Shown in pieces: positions 7,764 through 16,262 of a stretch of DNA of 64,000 nucleotides; within the stretch, counting starts at the first letter, position 1, and every line of letters begins with the position of its first letter. Both the position numbers and the translations under genes were made by a program. The DNA comes from QHXW01 sp035297145 (GTDB lineage Bacteria > Acidobacteriota > Terriglobia > Bryobacterales > Bryobacteraceae): positions 1 to 64,000 of the forward strand of contig DATGZN010000004.1 of NCBI GenBank assembly GCA_035297145.1. Reading direction: 5' to 3'. The notes below the pieces were generated by a model that worked only from the letters and a program-made list of their open reading frames with translations, was not told the DNA's origin and did not search any database.

Positions 7764-9722
7764 ATGGCCTCGAGTGCCTCACTCGCGGAACTAACCCCGA
7801 GGGCTCGGGAAGATTGGAAGGCTCTGATCCGCGCGGAGCAGACTCGCCTCCTCTACTCTAACTCCAACACAAGCACCGGAGTCACTCTCACTGCTACCGT
7901 TGCCCTGGCTTACCTCCAATGGGGAGTCATCGCGCACCCGGTCGTCGTTACCTGGAGCCTGTACATGGTGGCCGTCTCGCTTGCCAGGTTCGCGCTGGCG
8001 CTCCAGTACCATCGCGGTGCGCCGCTCCCCACCGGTACTAACCCCTGGTTCACCGCTTTCGTGATTGGCGTTTGTCTCTCGGGAATAGGTTGGGGTGCAG
8101 CGGGCATCTGGCTTTTTCCGGAGGGCGATCTGACGCATCAAGTCCTTCTGGCTTTTGTTCTCGGTGGAATGATGCTGGGAGGAGGATCGATCCTGGCCGC
8201 CCGACCCGAGGCGTTTCTCTTGTTTCTCGTGCCGGCGGGCCTTCCCGCCTCACTTCACTTTTTTCTTCCGTTCGATGAAGCCCACCTCGCAATGGGCTCG
8301 CTCGCTTCCATCTTCACTCTGGCCACTGTGATCAGCACGTGGCGAATCTACTTGACTATTGATGCGGCCTTGCGTTTGCAGTTTGAAAACAAAGATCTGG
8401 TTAGTGCTCTCAAGATCGAGAACGAACGGACTGAAGCACTCAATCAGAAGCTCGAGCTTCGTGTCCAGGAGCGCACATCCGAATTGAACCAGGCCGTTGC
8501 GTTTCTGCGCGAGGAGATCGCTGAACGAAAACTGGCCGAAGAGGAGCGCGCCAGAATGGAAGCCGATCTGCGCCACGCCCAGAAGTTGCAAGCCATCGGC
8601 GTCCTTGCCGGAGGCGTCGCGCACGATTTCAACAATATCCTGACGGCCATCGCCGGTTATGCCGAACTGGCTCAAGACTTGATCCAAAAGAATTCCGAAG
8701 CCTATGGCTATGTGGAGCAGGTCACGAAAGCGAGCGTGCGTGCGGGTGACCTCGTCCGAGGCTTGCTGATGTTTAGCCGGAAGGGCGCGCATTCACCGGA
8801 TCTGATCTCTGCCGCGCAGGTGGTGAGGGAGGCTCTGGAACTGCTGCGAGCGTCCATTCCTTCCAGCGTGGAATTCCGCCGGAGTATCGATCCGGATTGT
8901 GGCTGCATCTTCGCCGACCCGGGTTTGATTCACCAGGTGGTGATGAATCTATGCACGAATGCCTATCAGGCCATGGTGAGCGGTACCGGACAACTCGAGG
9001 TGAGTCTCGCACCCTTTGAAATAGGTGCTGCCCCTTCCCAAACTCACAACGGAATTCCCGAAGGCAGCTACGTGAGGCTTGCCGTGAGTGATACCGGCCC
9101 CGGTATCCCGCAAACGATCGCCGAACGCATATTTGAACCGTTCTTTACCACCAAGGCCCGCGGCCAAGGTACGGGATTAGGACTCTCAGTGGTTCACGGC
9201 ATCGTTACTGGCTACGGAGGATTCATTCGCTTTGAAAACCGGCAACCGCATGGCACAACGTTCTTCGTCTATCTGCCGCGCGTCACCGCCGGGACTCCCG
9301 CCGAGACTCCGGTGCTCGGGCCATCACCCAAAGGCACCGAGCGAATTCTCTTCGTCGACGATGAAGAACCCATCGCCAGACTCGGGGCGCGGATGCTTCA
9401 GGAACTGGGATACGTGGTCACAGCCAAAACCAGCAGTGTCGAAGCGTTGAACCTGTTTACTGGCGCACGGGCCCTATTCGATTTAGTCATTACCGACTTC
9501 ATGATGCCGCACATGACGGGCGGAGAGTTGATAGGCCGGCTAAAACAGATACGCGCAGATATTCCAATTATCTTGACTTCGGGATTCAATGATGAAGTGA
9601 TTACGCCCGCGGAAAGCCGGAAGCTCGGAGTCAGTGAGTACATCAGGAAGCCGTTCTCCGCAGCCACCTTGGCCCATGCCATTCGCCGGGTCCTCGATCC
9701 CGTAGACCGGCGGAGCGCGTAA
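7764..9722 (+). CDS. Hybrid sensor histidine kinase with C-terminal receiver
   Basis: A 652-residue protein. Residues about 35-205 contain six hydrophobic segments forming a membrane sensor region without a recognisable ligand domain. A coiled coil follows (about 210-275, with EERARMEADLRHAQKLQ). The HisKA phosphoacceptor is the histidine in GGVAHDFNN near residue 287. The ATPase domain shows DTGPGIP, FEPFFTTK and GTGLGLSVV. The receiver (about 530-650) has the acidic pair VDDEE, the phosphorylatable aspartate in VITDFMMPH (near 577) and the lysine in IRKPF. It is a phosphorelay kinase with no separate response regulator beside it; the stop lies 8 bp from the end of the convergent permease gene. 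It sits inside the pair of inverted repeats. Confidence 0.92.
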   Translation: MASSASLAELTPRAREDWKALIRAEQTRLLYSNSNTSTGVTLTATVALAYLQWGVIAHPVVVTWSLYMVAVSLARFALALQYHRGAPLPTGTNPWFTAFVIGVCLSGIGWGAAGIWLFPEGDLTHQVLLAFVLGGMMLGGGSILAARPEAFLLFLVPAGLPASLHFFLPFDEAHLAMGSLASIFTLATVISTWRIYLTIDAALRLQFENKDLVSALKIENERTEALNQKLELRVQERTSELNQAVAFLREEIAERKLAEEERARMEADLRHAQKLQAIGVLAGGVAHDFNNILTAIAGYAELAQDLIQKNSEAYGYVEQVTKASVRAGDLVRGLLMFSRKGAHSPDLISAAQVVREALELLRASIPSSVEFRRSIDPDCGCIFADPGLIHQVVMNLCTNAYQAMVSGTGQLEVSLAPFEIGAAPSQTHNGIPEGSYVRLAVSDTGPGIPQTIAERIFEPFFTTKARGQGTGLGLSVVHGIVTGYGGFIRFENRQPHGTTFFVYLPRVTAGTPAETPVLGPSPKGTERILFVDDEEPIARLGARMLQELGYVVTAKTSSVEALNLFTGARALFDLVITDFMMPHMTGGELIGRLKQIRADIPIILTSGFNDEVITPAESRKLGVSEYIRKPFSAATLAHAIRRVLDPVDRRSA

Positions 9723-9730
9723 CCCGCGCT

Positions 9731-12460
9731 CTACTCCTGCCTCAACATCACCGCGGGATCGATCCGCATGGATTTCCGCGCGGGTAGATAGCACGCCGCC
9801 AGGGCCACGCCGGCAAGCAGCACGGGCGCTCCCACCAGTAGCACCGGGTCGGTGCTTTGCACGCTCGCAACCGTGAAGAATAGCCCGGAGAGCGCACGGA
9901 TTCCCACCCACGCCAACGCCAGCCCCGTGATCGTGCCCACCGTCACCAGAGCCGCGCCCTCCGCCATCACCAGGCCAAGCACGTTGCGCTTCTGCGCTCC
10001 CAGGGCCATCCGGATGCCGATCTCGTGGCCGCGCTGTGCCACAGCATACGCAGTCACTCCCGCGAGGCCCACCGATGCCAGGATGAGCCCGAAAACCCCG
10101 ATCAGCAAATACGTCCACGACGCCGCCTGAAGTATCGACATGAACTGTGCGATCTGCTCGGTCATGCTGCGCGCATTGAACGGTGTCAGCTTGGAATCTA
10201 TAGCCGCTATCTCGCGCCGCACGGCGTTCAAAACATCCACGCCCGGGACAGCCCGTATCATCAACGTCACACCGCGCAAAGACGGCTGCGCATAGTCCGC
10301 CCGGTGCAGCGGAAAATAAACCACCGGACGCTTCCTATTCGCCACGATGTCTTCCGTAACGTCTTTGACCACACCCACCACTTCGAATACCCGCCGCCCG
10401 TTCCCGATGACCCCAGCACGAAAATCAATGGTGCCCGGCATACCCCCGAATGTAGGGGCCGCTTCAGCGTTCCTCACTTCGATGCGCCTGCCTAGAACAT
10501 CTTCTCCAGGCCAGTATTTCCGCACCAACTCCTCGCTCACCACGACGGCCGTAGCGTTTTCCGCTTCGTCCGCCTCGCGGAATCCGCGGCCCGCCAGAAT
10601 CCGAATACCCGCCGTCTCGAAATAGCCGCGGCCCACCATGTGTCGCCGCGCGTCCTGCACCTCGTGCGCGGCATCGCTGCCGGGAATCCAAAACCGCACA
10701 CCCGAATTCCCGTCGATCGCCACCGGCACCGTGTCCGTTAAGCACGCCGAGACTACCCCCGGCAGCCCCTTTACTCGATCGAGAACCTTCCGCAAGAAGT
10801 CCGCCGCGCGATCCGCCGAATACCCATCGCGTACCGGGTCCAAAGAGATCAAATAGAGATTCCTGGGATTGAAGCCCTCTTGGACTCCCAGCGTGCTCTG
10901 TATGCCCAGTCCCAGATATCCGGTGAGCAGTAACAACGTCAGTGACGCCGCCATTTGGCAAACCACCAGCCCGTTGCGCAAGCTCAACTTCCTGTACCTG
11001 CGGAGTTGCACGCGGCCGCCTTCCTTGAGCGCCGGCGTGAGATCGGTGCGGGTGGCCTGTAGCGCCGGCGCCAGCCCAAAAGCGATTCCCGCGAGCCCCG
11101 TCACCGTGATCGTGAACACTAAAGCGCGCCAGTCCAGCGTCAGGTCGAGACTGACCGGAATCGGCAGCGGCTCCTTAAGCCGCGACATCAGGCGCATCAA
11201 CCACACCGAGAGCAGAAAAGCCGGCCCAGCTGCGCCCAGGGCCACCAGCGTGGCCTCCGTCAGCAACTGGCGGATGAGCCGGCCACGGCTGGCGCCGAGA
11301 GCCAGGCGAACGGCAATCTCCTTGCGCCGGTCCGCCGCCCGCGCCAGCATCATGTTTGCCACGTTGATGCACGCGATCAGCAGCACCAAGCCCCCCAGCA
11401 CCATCAGGAACTCTTTGAAGAACGGCACATCCTGTTTCCGCAGGGGCAGCACTTTTCCGCCGTTCGCCAGCAGAACCCTGTGGCCCTTGTTGTCTTCGTC
11501 CTTCTCGCCATTCGCCTCTGCCAGTTGCTGCGCCACAGCATCCAGCTCCGCCTCGGCTGCGGCCTCTGTAATCCCGGGCCGAAGACGGCCCACCACCTGG
11601 AACATCGTCAGATCGCGCCACTCGAGCGCATTGCCCGCCAGTTCCGGCGCCATGCCCGGATCCACGGAAACCGGTAGCCAGATGTCCGACACAAACAGGT
11701 ATGGCGATGCGCCCAAGAACTTCTTCGGCCCCACCCCGATCACCGTCGCCAGGCGCCCATTGATGCGCAACATTTTTCCAACGATCAATGGGTCCGCCCC
11801 CAAATGCTCCTGCCAGAACCGATAGCTCACCACGACCGCCGCGGCACCCGGTTGTTCGTCCTGTCGGTCGAAGACGCGTCCCAACAACGGCCTGACGTCG
11901 AGCGTGCTGAAATACGACGGCGTGACCAGATGTCCCCAAATCCTCTCCGTCCGCCCGCTGAGCGACACTCCCAACGGCACCGGAGCCACGTACGCGAATG
12001 TTACTGAGAAAAGATCGCTGAGCCCGCGGTAGCGCTTGTAGTCCGGATAAGACACGGGCGCCTGGAATGCCACCAACTGCTCCGGTTTCGAGACACCCGG
12101 AAGATCGCGCAGCAGACCGTTCATCTCGCTGTATGCGCAGGTCGCAATGCAGATTCCCAGGCTCAGCGAAACCAGCGCAACCGTGGTGAACCCGGGCGAA
12201 CCCGCCAGCCTCCGCCAACCGAAACGGATATCCTGGCGCAGTTCAGCCATGTATTCGGCGGGAATCCGCAGCGAAATGTCAACCAGCAGGCGCACCAAGC
12301 CGGGCACGCCATAACGCCGCCAGATCGACTCGATCGAATCTTCCGCCGATTGCATCAGTTCCTCCCCGTAGACGTTGCGGAACTCCTGGGGGAACGCGCT
12401 GGCCAAGGTGCGATAGAGGCGCAGGGTTGTGGAAACTGGCTGGATCTTCGAGCCCTTCAT
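9731..12460 (-). CDS. Orphan MacB/FtsX-type permease (ADOP) with N-terminal prefix domain
   Basis: The 909-residue chain starts with an about 80-residue soluble prefix (LYRTLASAFPQEFRNVYGEE...) typical of acidobacterial permeases that are paired with PadR regulators. It continues with the first membrane span (VALVSLSLGICIATCAYSE, a divergent GxGANTAxFS motif), MacB_PCD, an FtsX block, a second PCD and a second FtsX block ending KSMRIDPAVMLRQE. No ATPase is encoded nearby. Its start codon overlaps the stop of the PadR gene by 4 bp, so the two form an operon and the permease is probably repressed by PadR. Substrate unknown. Confidence 0.92.
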   Translation of the reverse strand: MKGSKIQPVSTTLRLYRTLASAFPQEFRNVYGEELMQSAEDSIESIWRRYGVPGLVRLLVDISLRIPAEYMAELRQDIRFGWRRLAGSPGFTTVALVSLSLGICIATCAYSEMNGLLRDLPGVSKPEQLVAFQAPVSYPDYKRYRGLSDLFSVTFAYVAPVPLGVSLSGRTERIWGHLVTPSYFSTLDVRPLLGRVFDRQDEQPGAAAVVVSYRFWQEHLGADPLIVGKMLRINGRLATVIGVGPKKFLGASPYLFVSDIWLPVSVDPGMAPELAGNALEWRDLTMFQVVGRLRPGITEAAAEAELDAVAQQLAEANGEKDEDNKGHRVLLANGGKVLPLRKQDVPFFKEFLMVLGGLVLLIACINVANMMLARAADRRKEIAVRLALGASRGRLIRQLLTEATLVALGAAGPAFLLSVWLMRLMSRLKEPLPIPVSLDLTLDWRALVFTITVTGLAGIAFGLAPALQATRTDLTPALKEGGRVQLRRYRKLSLRNGLVVCQMAASLTLLLLTGYLGLGIQSTLGVQEGFNPRNLYLISLDPVRDGYSADRAADFLRKVLDRVKGLPGVVSACLTDTVPVAIDGNSGVRFWIPGSDAAHEVQDARRHMVGRGYFETAGIRILAGRGFREADEAENATAVVVSEELVRKYWPGEDVLGRRIEVRNAEAAPTFGGMPGTIDFRAGVIGNGRRVFEVVGVVKDVTEDIVANRKRPVVYFPLHRADYAQPSLRGVTLMIRAVPGVDVLNAVRREIAAIDSKLTPFNARSMTEQIAQFMSILQAASWTYLLIGVFGLILASVGLAGVTAYAVAQRGHEIGIRMALGAQKRNVLGLVMAEGAALVTVGTITGLALAWVGIRALSGLFFTVASVQSTDPVLLVGAPVLLAGVALAACYLPARKSMRIDPAVMLRQE

Positions 12461-12816
12461 GACTCCGCCTGCGCCGTGCGCCTCTTGGCGCGGATCACGC
12501 GCACCAGATCCTCCAGCCGCTCACTCTCCGCCGCCAGCACGCGCCCCCCGAGCTTGGTCAGCCTGTAATACTTCCGCCGCGCATCGTCCAGCTCAGGCGC
12601 CGGCCTGTCATCGGACGCTTCGATCAGCTCCGCATCGATGAGCCGCTTCAGCGTGCCGTAGAGCGTGGCCGGCCACAGCCGCACCTTACCTTCCGTGCGT
12701 GCCAGAACCTCCTGCATGATTCCATATCCGTGTTGTTCCTGATCGGCCAACGACAACAGAACATGAAACCAGTGCGGTCTCAGCGGGAGAAAGCTTTCCG
12801 GCTTCGGCAGCATCAT
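12457..12816 (-). CDS. PadR-family transcriptional regulator
   Basis: A 119-residue winged-helix protein. The N-terminal half matches the PadR core: LRPHWFHVLLSLADQEQHGYGIMQEVLART, then LWPATLYGTLKRLIDAELIE (recognition helix and turn) and the beta wing ending YYRLTKLGGRVLAAE. A short C-terminal helix (ESERLEDLVRVIRAKRR) would dimerise. The gene is the first of a two-gene operon with the permease (ATGA overlap), an arrangement common in Acidobacteria. A perfect palindrome, AGTATATATACT, lies 15 bp upstream of the start and is a good candidate for autoregulation. Confidence 0.92.
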   Translation of the reverse strand: MMLPKPESFLPLRPHWFHVLLSLADQEQHGYGIMQEVLARTEGKVRLWPATLYGTLKRLIDAELIEASDDRPAPELDDARRKYYRLTKLGGRVLAAESERLEDLVRVIRAKRRTAQAES

Positions 12817-12831
12817 AACTCAGTATTGATT

Positions 12832-12843
12832 AGTATATATACT
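12832..12843. promoter_or_regulatory. Candidate PadR operator (AT palindrome)
   Basis: AGTATATATACT is a perfect 12-bp palindrome and is strikingly AT-rich in a GC-rich region. It lies upstream of the padR start (12816, minus strand) and could overlap the promoter -10. PadR proteins commonly bind AT-rich palindromes of their own promoters, so autoregulation of the padR-permease operon is inferred. Confidence 0.55.
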
Positions 12844-12852
12844 CCGGATTCC

Positions 12853-12980
12853 TGTAGCGCGGGGGGTACCGCGCCGTTTGCATGACACCCGCGGCTTTTG
12901 TCAGACGCGGACCTAACGGCCGCAGGTACCCGCACACGGCGCGTGTCCCTCTCCTGCGCTACACCCGTCGATCAACGCAG
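12853..12980 (-). repeat. Palindromic dispersed repeat, copy 2 (~128 bp), inverted relative to copy 1
   Basis: The core runs from TGTAGCG (12853) to CGCTACA (ending 12963), followed by CCGTCGATCAACGCAG, the reverse complement of the start of copy 1. Read on the minus strand it aligns with 7511-7634 over its whole length, with small indels and a more diverged middle. It occupies most of the 177-bp gap between the padR start and trmFO. Confidence 0.85.
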
Positions 12981-12993
12981 ACTAAAATAAATC

Positions 12994-14328
12994 TTGCCCC
13001 AACCCATCCGCATCATCGGCGCCGGGCTTGCCGGATCGGAAGCCGCGTGGCAGATCGTGCGCGCGGGCCTGCCGGTCATCCTGTACGAGATGCGCCCCGT
13101 CCGGCAGACGGCTGCGCATCGCACTGATCACCTCGCGGAGCTGGTTTGCAGCAACTCGCTGAAGTCGGATCAGGGCCCGTCGGCATCCTGGCTGCTCAAG
13201 GAGGAGCTGCGCCGCCTCGACTCCTTGCTGATTCGCATCGCCGACCGCGCCCGCGTTCCCGGCGGCCACGCCCTGACCGTCGATCGCGAGGTATTCGCCG
13301 CGGAAGTCACACAGACCATCGAGTCGGAGCCGCTGATCGAGCTCCGGCGCGAAGAGATGACAACGATCTCTGGTGACGCCATCACGATCGTCGCTACCGG
13401 GCCTCTTACCAGTGACGCAATGGCCGCCGACGTCGCCCGCCTCACAGGTTCCGATCGTCTTTACTTCTACGACAGCATCAGCCCCATCGTCGACGCCGCC
13501 ACCATCGACATGTCCATCGCCTTTCGCGCATCGCGTTACGGCAAATCGCTCGACGGCACGGACGACTATCTGAATTGTCCACTGGACCGCGATCAATACG
13601 AGCGCTTCGTCGATGCGCTGCTGGCCGCGAACATCGTCGAGTCGCACATCGCGGACGACACGCCGTTCTTTGAGGCTTGTTTGCCGATCGAAGAGATTGC
13701 GCGCCGCGGCCGCGATACGCTGCGCTTCGGTCCGATGAAGCCGATGGGACTGGTAGATCCGCGCACCGGACATCGACCCTATGCCGTGGTGCAGTTGCGG
13801 CAGGAAAACCTGCGCGCCGAAAGTTACAACCTGGTGGGTTTCCAGAATCACCTGAAGTTCGGCGAGCAAGCCCGCATCCTGCGCATGATTCCGGGACTGG
13901 AACACGCCGAATTCTTCCGTTTCGGCCAGATCCATCGCAACACCTACATCAACGCCCCGGCTCTTTTGACTGCGTCTCTGCAATTGCGCGCCCGGCCGAA
14001 GATCCTGTTCGCCGGCCAGATTTCGGGCGTCGAAGGTTACGTAGAATCAATCGCTACGGGTTTGATCGCGGGCCGGAACGCGGCGGCCCTGGCTTCGAAC
14101 GAAGTCCAGCGCCCGCTCCCGAGAGAGACGGCGCTGGGATCGCTCTGCCACTACATTTCGTCCGCCGATCCCACCAACTACCAGCCGGCCAATATCGCCT
14201 TCGACCTGTTCCCACCGTTGGATGAATCCACCGCCCGACGCCTCAAGCATGATAAGAAGGCGCGTCACGCCGAAATTTGCCGGCGGGCGCTCCAGGCGAT
14301 GGATGAGTCTTTGCATGCCCATGTCTGA
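12994..14328 (+). CDS. trmFO: tRNA (uracil-54-C5)-methyltransferase, folate-dependent
   Basis: TrmFO makes ribothymidine at position 54 of tRNA using 5,10-methylenetetrahydrofolate and FAD. The 444-residue product begins with the FAD dinucleotide motif IIGAGLAGSEAAW, followed by RPVRQTAAHRTDHLAELVCSNS, in which the cysteine before NSLKSDQ is the known catalytic position. Further hallmarks are YFYDSISPIVDAATID, DDYLNCPLD and FAGQISGVEGYVES. Start is TTG at 12994, which gives the N-terminus directly before the FAD motif. The repeat copy 2 ends 13 bp upstream. The downstream xerC gene overlaps it by a few bases, a pairing seen in several bacterial phyla. Confidence 0.95.
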   Translation: MPQPIRIIGAGLAGSEAAWQIVRAGLPVILYEMRPVRQTAAHRTDHLAELVCSNSLKSDQGPSASWLLKEELRRLDSLLIRIADRARVPGGHALTVDREVFAAEVTQTIESEPLIELRREEMTTISGDAITIVATGPLTSDAMAADVARLTGSDRLYFYDSISPIVDAATIDMSIAFRASRYGKSLDGTDDYLNCPLDRDQYERFVDALLAANIVESHIADDTPFFEACLPIEEIARRGRDTLRFGPMKPMGLVDPRTGHRPYAVVQLRQENLRAESYNLVGFQNHLKFGEQARILRMIPGLEHAEFFRFGQIHRNTYINAPALLTASLQLRARPKILFAGQISGVEGYVESIATGLIAGRNAAALASNEVQRPLPRETALGSLCHYISSADPTNYQPANIAFDLFPPLDESTARRLKHDKKARHAEICRRALQAMDESLHAHV

Positions 14329-15211
14329 ACTGGAACGGCAGATCGGGCGGTTTATCGAAGAACTGGAGCGCAACAACGCTTCGCCTCACACCATCAAGTC
14401 CTACGAATCCGACCTGCGTCAGTTTCTGGACTACTTCTCGCCGCCCGGCGCAGAACCACCCGCGCCTTCCGACTTTGATGTACTGAAAATCCGTGAGTGG
14501 CTGGCCGGGCTCTACGACCACAAACTGAGCCCCGTTTCCGTCCGCCGCAAACTGGCGGCTCTGCGCGTATTCTTTCGTTTCCTGGTGCGCGAGGACTTGG
14601 CGCCTGTCAACACTCCGCGCCTGCTGCGAACGCCCAAGAGTCCCAAGAAACTGCCGGACGTCATGACCACGGAGCAGACCAACGCCCTACTCGACGGGGT
14701 TGCGGCGGGAAAGCTGGAACGTCCGCATCCGGCGCGCGATCTCGCGATTTTAGAATTGCTCTATGGGTGTGGAATTCGCGTTAGTGAATTGGTGGGGTTG
14801 GACTTAGACGACCTGGACCGCACCGAGCGCTGGCTGCGCGTGCGCGGCAAAGGCCGCAAAGAGCGCCAAGTGCCATTCGGAGGAAAAGCCGCCAACGCTT
14901 TGGAGCGCTATCTGGCGGAACGCTCCGGCCAAGAACAAGCCTTATTCCTGAACCCTCGTGGCGGCCGGCTTAGCGATCGCGGTGTGCGCGGCATCATCAA
15001 GCTCTACGCCACGCTGCTCGCGGGCGATTCCTCCATCCACCCGCACAGCTTTCGTCACGCCTTCGCAACCCACTTGCTGAGCGATGGCGCGGATTTGCGG
15101 TCCATTCAGGAGTTGCTGGGACACGCTCGCCTATCCACGACGCAAAAGTACACTCAGGTTTCGCTGACAGATCTGATGGCGGTTTACGACAGGGCACACC
15201 CGAAGGCGTGA
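14321..15211 (+). CDS. xerC: Tyrosine recombinase XerC
   Basis: XerC resolves chromosome dimers at dif together with XerD. The N-terminal SAM-like domain (ELERNNASPHTIKSYESDLRQF) is followed by the catalytic domain with Arg in GCGIRVSEL, Lys in VRGKGRKER, HSFRHAFATHLL (His and Arg), LLGHARLSTTQ (His) and the nucleophilic Tyr in QKYTQV. Start chosen at ATG 14321 (MSELERQIGRF), overlapping the trmFO stop by 8 bp; ATG 14315 is equally possible. An upstream ATG at 14222 would add about 33 residues from another frame of trmFO and is unlikely. No other recombinase, integron or phage gene is close, so a housekeeping role is most likely. Confidence 0.92.
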   Translation: MSELERQIGRFIEELERNNASPHTIKSYESDLRQFLDYFSPPGAEPPAPSDFDVLKIREWLAGLYDHKLSPVSVRRKLAALRVFFRFLVREDLAPVNTPRLLRTPKSPKKLPDVMTTEQTNALLDGVAAGKLERPHPARDLAILELLYGCGIRVSELVGLDLDDLDRTERWLRVRGKGRKERQVPFGGKAANALERYLAERSGQEQALFLNPRGGRLSDRGVRGIIKLYATLLAGDSSIHPHSFRHAFATHLLSDGADLRSIQELLGHARLSTTQKYTQVSLTDLMAVYDRAHPKA

Positions 15212-15218
15212 GTTAACT

Positions 15219-15617
15219 TTAGACAGTAGCCCGAACAGCCTTATGTTGAACTGAGGCGCGAGCACAAGCATTGCCAAGGATACGCTGCACCTCGCCAGAT
15301 GCGAACGGTTGGGCAATCAGGTCGTAGGCGCCCAGGTTGAGGGCCTCGGCCCAGAATCGAGCATCGGCTTCGCGATCGGTTACGATCACTTCCGCATGCG
15401 GGGCTACCCGGCGAGCCACGTCGAGTACGTCGAGCCAAGTTCCGTCAGCCAGATTCGCCGCGCTGAGAATAACCTCATACGTGCGGCTCTGCATTTTGAC
15501 CCGCGCCTGTTTCACATCCGCAACGTATTCAATCGAAACGGAAAGCGGACCGAGCATCCGCGACACGACGGTCGCGTCTTCGCGATCAGGAGAGACGAAG
15601 AGAATTCCGCTTCCCAT
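15219..15617 (-). CDS. Degenerate receiver-domain protein
   Basis: The 132-residue product has the size and secondary-structure pattern of a lone response-regulator receiver (ILFVSPDREDATVVSRML at the start, APHAEVIVTDREAD in the middle, GAYDLIAQPF at the end). Key residues are changed: the acidic pair after beta-1 is SPD rather than DD, the phosphoacceptor position after beta-3 reads VILSAANLAD with no aspartate at the expected place, and the conserved lysine before Pro-Phe is Gln (AQPF). It is therefore probably not phosphorylated in the classical way. It is convergent with xerC and has a plausible promoter upstream. Confidence 0.75.
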   Translation of the reverse strand: MGSGILFVSPDREDATVVSRMLGPLSVSIEYVADVKQARVKMQSRTYEVILSAANLADGTWLDVLDVARRVAPHAEVIVTDREADARFWAEALNLGAYDLIAQPFASGEVQRILGNACARASVQHKAVRATV

Positions 15618-15640
15618 GGCTCAAATGTCCTTTCCCCTGT

Positions 15641-15669
15641 AGAGTAGACCTGAGCCGAATATGTTGCAA
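15641..15669 (-). promoter_or_regulatory. Candidate sigma-70-type promoter of the receiver gene
   Basis: On the minus strand, TTGCAA (15664-15669) and TACTCT (15641-15646) are separated by 17 bp, followed by a GGGGAAAGGA ribosome binding region before the ATG at 15617. Fit to the -35/-10 consensus is moderate. Confidence 0.3.
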
Positions 15670-15713
15670 GATAATTTTGGTTTACTACCTTATTGCGAAC
15701 GGATTATGTTGTG

Positions 15714-16262
15714 TCATCCAACACGATCCGGTTTCAGCACTGCAACGTAATTGAGATTCCGGTAAAGCTGATTGTAATCGAGGCCGAAACCGATGACGAA
15801 GTGATCGGGGATTTCGAAGCATCGGTACTCCACGGGCACTTGTACTATGCGCCGTGACGTGCGATCGAGGAAAGTGCAAACCGCGAGCGAATTGGGACCG
15901 CGGCTTGAAAGCGTTTGCAGCAGATAGCGTAGTGTAAATCCAGTATCGACGATGTCTTCGATCAGAAGAACATCTTCACCCTCAATGCTGTCGTCCAAAT
16001 CTTTGGCGATGCGCACCAGTCCTGGAGCGCCGGATTTGTTGGAAAAACTGGATATCGCCAGAAAGTCGATTTTCACAGGAATGTGAATCCGCCGGGCCAG
16101 TTCCGCCAGAAAGAATACGGAACCCTTGAGCACGCCGATTAGTTTCAGATTCTTATCTTTGTAATGTTCCGAAATCTGGACGGCGAGCTCATGGACGCGC
16201 TGCTCGATCTGCTCCTGCGTAAAAAGTACGCGTTCGACACCCGCAGGGAGTTCCGCGCTCAT
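15714..16262 (-). CDS. hpt: Hypoxanthine phosphoribosyltransferase
   Basis: Converts hypoxanthine (and usually guanine) plus PRPP to the nucleotide in purine salvage. The 182-residue chain has the PRPP-binding motif VLLIEDIVDTGFTLRYLL (about residues 93-110), an early LIGVLKGSVFFLAEL loop and the late EYRCFEIPDHFVIGFGLDYNQLYRNL segment, all typical of bacterial Hpt, and a normal length. Its ATG overlaps the stop of the upstream kinase/nuclease-like gene by 4 bp, so the two are translated together. That coupling suggests a functional link, which is not explained by Hpt's known role. Confidence 0.95.
   Translation of the reverse strand: MSAELPAGVERVLFTQEQIEQRVHELAVQISEHYKDKNLKLIGVLKGSVFFLAELARRIHIPVKIDFLAISSFSNKSGAPGLVRIAKDLDDSIEGEDVLLIEDIVDTGFTLRYLLQTLSSRGPNSLAVCTFLDRTSRRIVQVPVEYRCFEIPDHFVIGFGLDYNQLYRNLNYVAVLKPDRVG

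Noticed and set aside
10869..11825. Open frame of about 318 codons antisense to the second orphan permease
   Set aside because: Serine/arginine-rich translation typical of non-coding frames in high-GC DNA.
12982..13983. Long open frame on the minus strand opposite trmFO
   Set aside because: It is opposite a well-recognised gene and has no start, binding site or motif of its own.
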